Positions 58,486-64,000 of a stretch of 64,000 bases of DNA are shown here, in pieces. Both the position numbers and the translations under genes were made by a program. Numbering within the stretch: the stretch's first letter is position 1; the number at the start of each line of letters is the position of its first letter. This DNA comes from Truepera radiovictrix DSM 17093 (GTDB lineage Bacteria; Deinococcota; Deinococci; Deinococcales; Trueperaceae). The notes below the pieces were generated by a model. The model did no database searches. It saw nothing but the letters and a program-made list of their open reading frames with translations, and was not told the DNA's origin. The stretch covers positions 1,183,001 to 1,247,000 of the forward strand of contig NC_014221.1 of NCBI RefSeq assembly GCF_000092425.1. The letters run 5' to 3'.

Positions 58486-59564
58486 CCGGAGACCCCCCGC
58501 CCGCTTCTGTCCCGCAGCAGGAGCCACAAAAAGAAGGGGCCGCCTACGAGCGAGGTCACGATGCCGATGGGCAGCTCCGCAGGGGCGACGACGGTGCGCG
58601 CGAAGAGGTCGGCGAAGAGCAGCAGGGCGGCGCCCAGGAGCACCGAGCCAGGTAGCAGCGTCCGGTGGTCCGGCCCCAGAGCGAGCCTCAGCAGGTGCGG
58701 CACCACGAGCCCCACGAAGCCGATAATGCCCGAGACCGACACCGCCGCCCCCACCGCTAGGGCGGTGAGTACGATGATGGCGGCTTTGACGACCTCGACC
58801 CGTACGCCTAGGTGCCCCGCTTCGGCTTCGCCCAGCAAAAAGGCGTTGAGGGGCCGCGCGAGCTGCGGCATAAGGAGGATGCAAAGCAGCAAAAAGGGCG
58901 CGGCGGAAAGGAGCGCGCGCCAGGTCACTCCGCCCAGGCTCCCCAAGCTCCAGAAGGTCAGGTCGCGTAGCTGCGCGTCGTCGGCCAAAAAGGTGAGAAA
59001 GCCCGTCGCCGAACCCGCGACGGCGTTGACCGCGACCCCCGCGAGGAGCATCGTGGCGACCGCCGTGCGCCCCTGCGAGGTGGCGAGCGCGTAGACGAGC
59101 AGCGTCACCAAGAGGCCGCCCACAAAGGCCGCGACGGGTAGCAGCCACGCCCCGCCGACGCCTAGCGCGCCCCCCAGCACGATCACGGTCGCTGCCGCGA
59201 GGGCCGCGCCGGTCGAGACGCCCAGGAGGCCGGGGTCGGCCAGGGGGTTGCGGAAAAGCCCCTGCATGGCGGCGCCGGAGACCGCCAAGGCCGCCCCGAC
59301 GAGCGCGCCCAGCGCCACGCGCGGCAGGCGAATGGCGAGCAGCACCGCCGCTTGCTGCGTCTCGAAGGGGACGTCCAAGGGGACACCGAGCCGGTCTAGC
59401 AAGATCGCCGCGACCTGCGGGGGCGCGATCCGCACCGCGCCGAGGCCGACGTTGAGCAGCACGGCGGTCACGAGCAGGGCGCCGAGCACGCCGAGGACGA
59501 GGCCGCGGCGCGGAGGTCGGGTGGTCGCGGCGGGGTGCTCGCGCGCGGGGGCGTAACCGGTCAC
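58482..59564 (-). CDS. hmuU: haem ABC transporter permease, HmuU-like (FecCD family)
   Basis: A 360-residue permease. AIRLPRVALGALVGAALAVSGAAMQGLFRNPLADPGLLGVSTGAALAAA gives the N-terminal motif with the HmuU-type GLFRNPLADPGLLG. FLLGEAEAGHLGVRVEVVKAA and GFVGLVVPHLLRLALGPDHRTLLPGSVLLGAALLLFADLFAR follow. It is encoded between the HmuT receptor (4 bp upstream) and HmuV (4-base overlap), the standard T-U-V order, so a haem ligand is the best inference. A homodimer forms the channel. Confidence 0.92.
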   Translation of the reverse strand: MTGYAPAREHPAATTRPPRRGLVLGVLGALLVTAVLLNVGLGAVRIAPPQVAAILLDRLGVPLDVPFETQQAAVLLAIRLPRVALGALVGAALAVSGAAMQGLFRNPLADPGLLGVSTGAALAAATVIVLGGALGVGGAWLLPVAAFVGGLLVTLLVYALATSQGRTAVATMLLAGVAVNAVAGSATGFLTFLADDAQLRDLTFWSLGSLGGVTWRALLSAAPFLLLCILLMPQLARPLNAFLLGEAEAGHLGVRVEVVKAAIIVLTALAVGAAVSVSGIIGFVGLVVPHLLRLALGPDHRTLLPGSVLLGAALLLFADLFARTVVAPAELPIGIVTSLVGGPFFLWLLLRDRSGRGVSG

Positions 59565-59568
59565 CGCT

Positions 59569-60495
59569 CTAGCGCGCCCCTCCGGCGAGCTGCGCTTCCG
59601 GGTAGAACGCCTGCGTCAGCTCCCGGACGGCCTGCCCGACGCGCGGCGTAAAGCCCAGCAGGTAGAGGTCGTCGAGCGCGACGATGCGGCGCGCCGCCCA
59701 GGCGGGCGTCTGGGCGAGGCCGGGGAGCGTCCCGACCCCCTCGACGCCGCCGACGCTCTCCAACCCACGCGCGAGAAAGAGCAAAACCTCGGGTGCAGCG
59801 GCGACGGCCGCCTCCGCTGTCAGCGGTTTGTACCCCTCGTATTCGGTGACCGCGTTGGCGCCGCCCGCGAGCGCGATCATCGCGTGGGCGCTCGTACCCG
59901 TCCCCGAGACAGAGAGCGCGCCCGCGCCGCGCGCGTAGATAAACATCACCTTGGGCGCGCGGTCTGCGCGCGCGGCGTCGGTAATAAGGCGCGCCTCGAG
60001 CACGTCTAGGTCGATCTGCCGCTTGAGCGCCTCCGCGCGCTCGGGTACGCCGAAAAGGGCCGCTACGAAGTCGATCTTGGCTTTGGCCCCCGTTACGCTG
60101 TCCTCTTGGGGCACCGTGACGAGCTGAACGCCCGCCTCGCCGAGCTGCGCGAGCACCTCGGGCGGCCCGGCGTCTTCCCCCGCCAGGATGAGGCTGGGGT
60201 TGAGGGCGAGGACCCCCTCGGCCGAGAGCTGCCGGACGTACCCCACCTTCGGCAGCGCGGCGACCCCCTCGGGGGGGTAGAGGCTCGAGGTGTCGACGGC
60301 GGCGAGCGTGTCGCTCTGCCCCAGGGCGAAGACGATCTCGGTGAGGTCGCCGCCCAAGGTGATGACGCGGCTGAGGTCAAGGGTGCTGGGGTCGATCTCC
60401 TGGCCGCGCGCGTCTTGCAGCGTCTGCGCGAAAGCGCTCGCGAACAGCGCCCACAGGGTGGCGAGAACCTTGAGAACCTTGGGTGTGCGGGTCAT
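59569..60495 (-). CDS. hmuT: haem ABC transporter substrate-binding protein, HmuT-like
   Basis: A 308-residue receptor. The signal ends at AFAQ. VITLGGDLTEIVFALGQSDTLAAVDTSSLYPPEGVAALPKVGYVRQLSAEGVLALNPSLILAGEDAGPPEVL is the typical HmuT N-lobe with a candidate Tyr/Glu haem site. GTGTSAHAMIALAGGANAV and LYLLGFTPRVGQAVREL form the second lobe. GGAGGAGG lies before ATG 60495. It directly precedes hmuU and hmuV. The haem assignment rests on operon order and the HmuT-like motifs, since free-standing receptors of this class can differ. Confidence 0.9.
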   Translation of the reverse strand: MTRTPKVLKVLATLWALFASAFAQTLQDARGQEIDPSTLDLSRVITLGGDLTEIVFALGQSDTLAAVDTSSLYPPEGVAALPKVGYVRQLSAEGVLALNPSLILAGEDAGPPEVLAQLGEAGVQLVTVPQEDSVTGAKAKIDFVAALFGVPERAEALKRQIDLDVLEARLITDAARADRAPKVMFIYARGAGALSVSGTGTSAHAMIALAGGANAVTEYEGYKPLTAEAAVAAAPEVLLFLARGLESVGGVEGVGTLPGLAQTPAWAARRIVALDDLYLLGFTPRVGQAVRELTQAFYPEAQLAGGAR

Positions 60496-60536
60496 CTCCT
60501 CCTCCTAGTCCTTGTGACGTGCTTGTGTACACGTGC

Positions 60537-60650
60537 TCAGCCGAGGCGTTGCAGCCCCTGCGTGGTGGCGAAGGCGGCGAGCTCGACGGCTAACGCCGCC
60601 GCGACGAGCAGCAGGAGCCTAAGCCAGAGGCTCCCAGCGCGCCCCTTCAC
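60537..60650 (-). CDS. 37-residue single-span membrane peptide
   Basis: GTG 60650 overlaps the stop of the preceding receptor gene (GTGA) and opens 37 codons. They encode a basic N terminus (VKGRAGS), one hydrophobic helix (LWLRLLLLVAAALAVELAAF) and a short polar tail. The gene ends 41 bp before hmuT. Position inside a coupled operon, positive-inside orientation and lack of shadow character argue that it is real. It may stabilise or tune one of the neighbouring permeases. No family known to me. Confidence 0.5.
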   Translation of the reverse strand: MKGRAGSLWLRLLLLVAAALAVELAAFATTQGLQRLG

Positions 60651-61585
60651 CGCGACACCTCGACCCCGAAGGCCGCGAGGATGTCGCCGAGCTGCGCCCG
60701 CCGCCCCAGGGGGCCGTTGGCCGTCCACACCGACGGGTCGACGACGCTTACCCGCCCCTCCTGGACCGCCTCTAAGTTCGTCCACGGGGGCGAGGCGAGG
60801 GTAGTGTCGGCGAGCGCCGGGTCGTTGACGGCGACGAAGAGGTGCGTGGCGCCGAGGTCGGCGACGACTTCGGTGGACAACGGCAGCGGCCCCGTAGCGT
60901 CACGGTTTTCCGCGACGAGCGGCGCGGGGGTGAGCCCCAGGTCGCGGTAGAGGAGCGGGGCGAGCGCGTACGGGTAGAGGATGGGGCCGCTGGGGGTTAA
61001 AAACACCGCCGCGACGCGGGCCGCGCCGGCGGCGGGGGCGAGCGCCTCGCGGGCCGCGGCGACGCGCGCGTCGTGCTCCGCCAAGACCCTCTCGGCTTCG
61101 GCCGTGCGCCCGAGTACCTGCGCGACCGCTAGGAGCTGGGTGCGCATCCGGTCCTCGCCGGCGGGCGCCAGCGGCAGCGCGACCGTGGGGGCGATCTGCG
61201 AAAGCTGTGCGTAGCTCTCGCCGACGAGTTCGGTGGGCGCCACGATGAGGTCGGGCGAAAGGGCGAGGATGGCCTCGAGGTTAGCGCCGTCGCTGCTGCC
61301 GACCTCCGCGGCGTCCGCCAGATAGGGCGTCAGGTAGGCGTTGCTGGCGCCGAAGTAGACGCCGATGCCGACCACCTCGGCGCCGAGCGCGAGCGCCGCG
61401 TCGGCGTGGCCGGAAAAGAGCGCGACGAGGCGCGCGGGCCGCAGCGGGACCCGCGCCTCGCCGAGGTCGTGGCGGACGAGGCGGGCCTCGGCCCCCTCCT
61501 CGACCTCGAGCGCCAGCGCGAAGGGGAGGCAGAGGAGCGCGAGGGTCAGGGTGAGGCGCCAGAGGGCGCGTCGAGGGGTGTTCAT
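60647..61585 (-). CDS. ABC transporter substrate-binding protein, iron/haem type
   Basis: A 312-residue receptor of the TroA/FecB-like fold. The signal ends near ALALE. Seen: ARLVALFSGHADAALALGAEVVGIGVYFGASNAYLTPYLADAAEVG, ANLEAILALSPDLIVAPTELVG, YAQLSQIAPTVAL, and a C-lobe ending GPLGRRAQLGDILAAFGVEV. It carries the same YAQLSQIAPTV motif as the receptors at 55447 and 62694, so these three are paralogues. ATG 61585 overlaps the frameshifted STAS-like gene (ATGA), and its stop overlaps the 37-residue membrane peptide. Ligand unknown. Confidence 0.88.
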   Translation of the reverse strand: MNTPRRALWRLTLTLALLCLPFALALEVEEGAEARLVRHDLGEARVPLRPARLVALFSGHADAALALGAEVVGIGVYFGASNAYLTPYLADAAEVGSSDGANLEAILALSPDLIVAPTELVGESYAQLSQIAPTVALPLAPAGEDRMRTQLLAVAQVLGRTAEAERVLAEHDARVAAAREALAPAAGAARVAAVFLTPSGPILYPYALAPLLYRDLGLTPAPLVAENRDATGPLPLSTEVVADLGATHLFVAVNDPALADTTLASPPWTNLEAVQEGRVSVVDPSVWTANGPLGRRAQLGDILAAFGVEVSR

Positions 61586-62092
61586 AAGACCTCCTGGGTG
61601 TTGGGTGCTGGCCTACGCGGCGCGTCGCCATCTAAAAGCCTCCCGGTAAGCCACGCCTCCGCCTCGCGCAAGGTGGCGAAGGCGCGCATGGGCGCGCCGA
61701 AGACCTTGGGGCCGTTCTGCGCGACCGTAGCGGCGTAGGCCGCGCGCCTTTCTGGGTCGGCGACGACGAAGGCGACGCCGCGGCAGAGCCGCCGCATGGC
61801 CTCCCGGTGCCCCTTGACGCCGAGCGCGTAGGCGCGGTGGCAGCGACGTTGAGAGCGCCACGCGGCCAGGACCCTTGACGCCGAGCGCGTAGGCGCGGTG
61901 CGTCTCGGGGGGGAGCGCGCGCGCAAACTGCGCGGGGTGGGTGACGATGGCGAGCGCGAACGGCTCCTCGCGGCCGAGGAGCGCTGCAATGTCCGCCAAA
62001 AACGCCCGCACCTCACCGTCGCCGTAGGCGTCGCTGTAGCGCACCACCGCGAGCGGCCAGCGCCGCGTGTCGGTGAGCGTCGCCGGGGTCAC
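61582..62092 (-). pseudogene. frameshifted STAS/SpoIIAA-like protein
   Basis: Two frames join into one alpha/beta protein. The first part (GTG 62092, overlapping the nitroreductase stop) reads WPLAVVRYSDAYGDGEVRAFL, EEPFALAIVTHPAQF, PPETHRAYALGVKG. The second resumes with HREAMRRLCRGVAFVVADPERRAAYA and ends MRAFATLREAEAWLTGRLL, the familiar STAS-type end. A 61-bp insertion made of a 29-bp copy plus 32 unrelated bases shifts the frame. Removing it restores about 149 codons with overlaps at both ends to the neighbouring genes. This may be a real mutation or an assembly error. Confidence 0.75.
61811..61900. repeat. 29-bp direct repeat flanking a 32-bp insert
   Basis: Identical 29-mers at 61811-61839 and 61872-61900 are separated by 32 bp of unrelated sequence. 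They encode HRAYALGVKG. The net gain is 61 bp, not a multiple of three, hence the frameshift. Confidence 0.9.
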
Positions 62093-62697
62093 GGCGCGCC
62101 TCCCGTGCGGCGAAAGTCGACCAGCACCGCGCTCAGCCCCCGTCTGCGCCGCCCCTGGGGGACGCGCTCCGGCACGCCGTAGAAAAAGGTGCCGACGACC
62201 TCGGTCGCTTCGGGGGGGGCGGCGTGGCCAAGGAGCGGCCAGAAGGCCTCGTGCTCCCACACGGCGGCCGTGCTCCACTTGCTCCCCAACCCCGCCGCCC
62301 AGAGGTGCAGCATGAGGTTCTGCGCGGCGCAGCAGCACGCGGCGTAGTCCTCCTTGCGCGTCAGTGCGTCCGCGCCTGGGGCGCTCGAGCACGTCAGCAC
62401 GAGCACGCCCTTGGCGCCCCCCCACTCCTGGCGTTTGCGCGCGACCCGCTCCGGTTTGGCCCCCTTGCGCGCCTGCAGCTCGGCCCACAGCTCGCCCAGA
62501 CGCGCGATGCGCTCCCGGTCCAAGAGGTAAAAGCGCCACGGCTCGGTGAGGTGGTGGTTGGGCGCCCAGCGGGCGGACTCGACGGCCTCTACAACCGCGG
62601 CGTGGTCGGGCTCGAGGTCCGCAAAGCTCCCCTGCGAGACCGTGCGCCGCTCCCGCAGGAGGTGGGCGAGGTCGGTCGCGTCGCGGGGCGTCGTCAC
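62089..62697 (-). CDS. nitroreductase family protein
   Basis: An FMN-dependent oxidoreductase of 202 residues. Seen: RRTVSQGSF near the N terminus, the flavin-binding SARWAPNHHLTEPWRFYLL near residue 45, EDYAACCCAAQNLMLHLWAAGLGSKWST near 115, and VVGTFFYGVPE near the C terminus. In iron or haem operons such enzymes may reduce ferric chelates or flavins; this is inferred from position alone. GTG 62697 overlaps the upstream receptor stop, and its TGA overlaps the next gene's GTG. Both junctions are four-base GTGA overlaps. Confidence 0.88.
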   Translation of the reverse strand: MTTPRDATDLAHLLRERRTVSQGSFADLEPDHAAVVEAVESARWAPNHHLTEPWRFYLLDRERIARLGELWAELQARKGAKPERVARKRQEWGGAKGVLVLTCSSAPGADALTRKEDYAACCCAAQNLMLHLWAAGLGSKWSTAAVWEHEAFWPLLGHAAPPEATEVVGTFFYGVPERVPQGRRRRGLSAVLVDFRRTGGAP

Positions 62698-63695
62698 CGG
62701 CCCGCCTCCGCCGTCTCGCCGGCGGGCACCTGGGTGGTGGGGTCGCCGTCGATGGCGGCCGCCAACCTGGGTACGAGCCCGTCCAAGAGGTACGGCAGGC
62801 TCAAGGGGGTGACGAACGACGTCGCGGCGCCCAGCGGGTCGGTGTAGGTCGCTAGAAACACCTCGCGCCCCTGCTGGTGCACCCTCAGGTTCCGGTAGAG
62901 GGGGTTGGCGAGCGGCTCCGCGTCGGGGTCCGCGTCGAGCCAGAGGAGCACGTCGACGTCCAGCAGGTCGATGCGCTCCATGCTGAGGTTGCCGCCAAAC
63001 GACCCCTCGGCGATGGCGCCCAGGCCCTCCGGCAGCCTAAAACCGAGGTCGGTGAGCAGGCGGCCGCGCAGGTCCTCGGGGCCGTAGAGGTAGATGCCCT
63101 GGTAGGGGGTCGCCACCACGGCGGTTGCCCCGACGAACTCGGGGTGCGCCTCCTGCACCGCTTGAAAGCGCGCCTCGACCTCTGTAACGACCCGCTCGGC
63201 CTCCTCGGCCTTGCCGACCGCGCGCCCGACGGTGCGGGTGAGCTCCTGCCACGGCACCCCCCAGTCGACGTAGGCCGCGGGTTGCGCGACCGTCGGCGCG
63301 ATCTGCGAGAGCTGCGCGTACTGCTCGGGGGTCATGGCCGAGTAGAGCCCCAAGATGAGGTCGGGCTGCAGCGCCAGGACGCGCTCGAGGTCGACCCCGG
63401 TCTGGGTGTTGCCGACGACCTCGGGCAGCGCGCCGCCGAGCTCGTCCAAGCGGGGGCGGGCCCACGGCCAGATGCCGTTGTCGTGGTCGCCGCTGATCCA
63501 CTCGGTCACCCCCACCGGCGCGATCCCCAAAGCCAGCAGCGCGTCCTGCTCGACCGCGCCGACTGTCACGACGCGCTCGGGCGGGCGCTCGATGGTGGTA
63601 GCGCCGTAGCGGTGCTCGAGGGTGACGGGAAAGCCCGCTTGGGCGCTCCCCAGGGAGAGGGCGAGGAGGAGTGAGAGGGTCAAGAGGTGTCTCAT
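62694..63695 (-). CDS. iron-siderophore ABC transporter substrate-binding protein
   Basis: A 333-residue periplasmic receptor of the FepB/FecB class. The signal is MRHLLTLSLLLALSLGSAQA. Then come ERVVTVGAVEQDALLALGIAPVGVTEWI, VDLERVLALQPDLILGLYSAMTPEQYAQLSQIAPTVAQPAAYVDWGVPW, and ERIDLLDVDVLLWLDAD in the C-lobe. The IAPTVAQPAAYVDWGVPWQE segment is typical of Fe-siderophore receptors of actinobacterial and cyanobacterial type. AAAGGA lies before ATG 63695. It has no dedicated permease next to it, so it may feed one of the downstream FecCD pairs. Confidence 0.92.
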   Translation of the reverse strand: MRHLLTLSLLLALSLGSAQAGFPVTLEHRYGATTIERPPERVVTVGAVEQDALLALGIAPVGVTEWISGDHDNGIWPWARPRLDELGGALPEVVGNTQTGVDLERVLALQPDLILGLYSAMTPEQYAQLSQIAPTVAQPAAYVDWGVPWQELTRTVGRAVGKAEEAERVVTEVEARFQAVQEAHPEFVGATAVVATPYQGIYLYGPEDLRGRLLTDLGFRLPEGLGAIAEGSFGGNLSMERIDLLDVDVLLWLDADPDAEPLANPLYRNLRVHQQGREVFLATYTDPLGAATSFVTPLSLPYLLDGLVPRLAAAIDGDPTTQVPAGETAEAGR

Positions 63696-63775
63696 GGAGG
63701 GTCCTTTCGTGAGGGGTAGGCGTGATGGGGTGATGGGGCCTGAGGGTCTACGGCTCTAAAGGGGAGGGGCCAGCT

Positions 63776-64000
63776 TCAGGGCGGCGCGGCGGCGCTAAGC
63801 TGCGCGACCCGGTACTGCGGGTACGCATAATCCTCCTTGCTGGTCGTGCTGTGGGGGGTCGTGACGCTCGGCGCGAGCTCGACGTGCGCTTCAAACGCGC
63901 CCGCCGTACCGTCCGGGCGCCAGAACTCGAGCCGCACCCGCTCCCACGCGCTTTCGCCGGCCTCAAGCAGCGCGCCGCCGCGAGCGAGCGTCAGGCCGCG
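63776..64000 (-). CDS. 3' end of a gene cut by the window edge, unknown product
   Basis: An open frame enters from beyond the right edge and ends at TGA 63776-63778, giving 74 C-terminal residues. It reads LEAGESAWERVRLEFWRPDGTAGAFEAHVELAPS, then SVTTPHSTTSKEDYAYPQYRVAQLSAAAPP. Composition is coding-like and it has no start inside the window. It lies 80 bp upstream of the siderophore receptor and probably belongs to the same operon. I do not recognise the family from this fragment. Confidence 0.6.
   Translation of the reverse strand, partial: RGLTLARGGALLEAGESAWERVRLEFWRPDGTAGAFEAHVELAPSVTTPHSTTSKEDYAYPQYRVAQLSAAAPP

Noticed and set aside
57589-59148. 519-residue minus-strand frame around hmuV
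   Set aside because: The region above 58485 is the shadow of the HmuU permease. The ABC domain starts at GTG 58485.
61811-61900. 29-bp repeat, 32-bp spacer, 29-bp repeat, the exact dimensions of a CRISPR unit
   Set aside because: There are only two repeats, they encode part of a conserved protein frame (HRAYALGVKG), and no cas genes or leader are nearby. It is a small insertion inside a gene.
53315-64000. Possible siderophore biosynthesis island
   Set aside because: Only uptake, haem cleavage, a nitroreductase and small accessory genes are present. No NRPS, IucA/C or similar synthetase genes were seen in the window.

Overview
The window is GC-rich (roughly two thirds G+C by eye) and densely packed. 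It looks like chromosomal DNA of the Deinococcus-Thermus phylum. My best guess is a Truepera-like lineage, but no 16S gene is present to prove it. The evidence is the gene content (a TetR-paaABCD cluster, an efp-accBC-asp23-nusB-folD run, many GTG and one TTG starts, 4-bp GTGA or ATGA gene overlaps) and the frequent leaderless genes. In these, a TANNNT -10 box lies only 5-8 nt upstream of an ATG or GTG with no ribosome-binding site.

Layout. 0-11.5 kb holds rsmJ, a candidate structured small RNA with a terminator, a CrtI-like oxidoreductase, rsmF, the sbcD-sbcC nuclease pair, a SPOR-domain protein and trxB. 11.8-16 kb holds tRNA-Gln(CUG), a family-2 glycosyltransferase divergent from a patatin-like lipase, comF and a polyprenyl diphosphate synthase. 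16.2-23 kb is a housekeeping run: a quinate-dehydrogenase-like gene, efp, accB, accC, an Asp23 protein, nusB, folD and a DegT aminotransferase. A palindromic repeat sits between accB and accC. 23.0-24.4 kb is clearly lower in G+C and looks acquired: a cupin/HD-GYP protein and a tiny secreted peptide, each with its own terminator. 24.5-31 kb holds an M29 aminopeptidase, a hotdog thioesterase, a PQQ-type sugar dehydrogenase lipoprotein with a PKD domain, an aldo/keto reductase and a CPBP protease.

31-36.5 kb carries an oligopeptide-type ABC importer without ATPases and a DUF512 radical-SAM protein. 36.6-40.5 kb carries a small envelope protein, a MarR-DoxX-glyoxalase operon with palindromes in its promoter, a histone-deacetylase-like hydrolase and an unknown protein. 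40.7-42.2 kb has a Zn-ribbon coiled-coil protein behind a hairpin, followed by a decayed zinc alcohol dehydrogenase interrupted by an imperfect palindromic element. 42.2-46.7 kb is a complete CUT2 sugar/AI-2-type importer. It is divergent from 46.9-50.3 kb, a PaaR-like regulator with its operator and paaABCD for aerobic phenylacetate degradation. 50.3-52.9 kb has an unknown lipoprotein and an AI-2E family permease.

53.3-64 kb is one long minus-strand iron/heme acquisition operon that enters from beyond the right edge. It encodes four substrate-binding proteins, three FecCD-type permeases, one ATPase, a HugZ-type haem-degrading protein, a nitroreductase, small accessory proteins and a gene frameshifted by a 61-bp insertion. 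Most of its genes overlap or nearly touch, so they are probably co-transcribed and translationally coupled.
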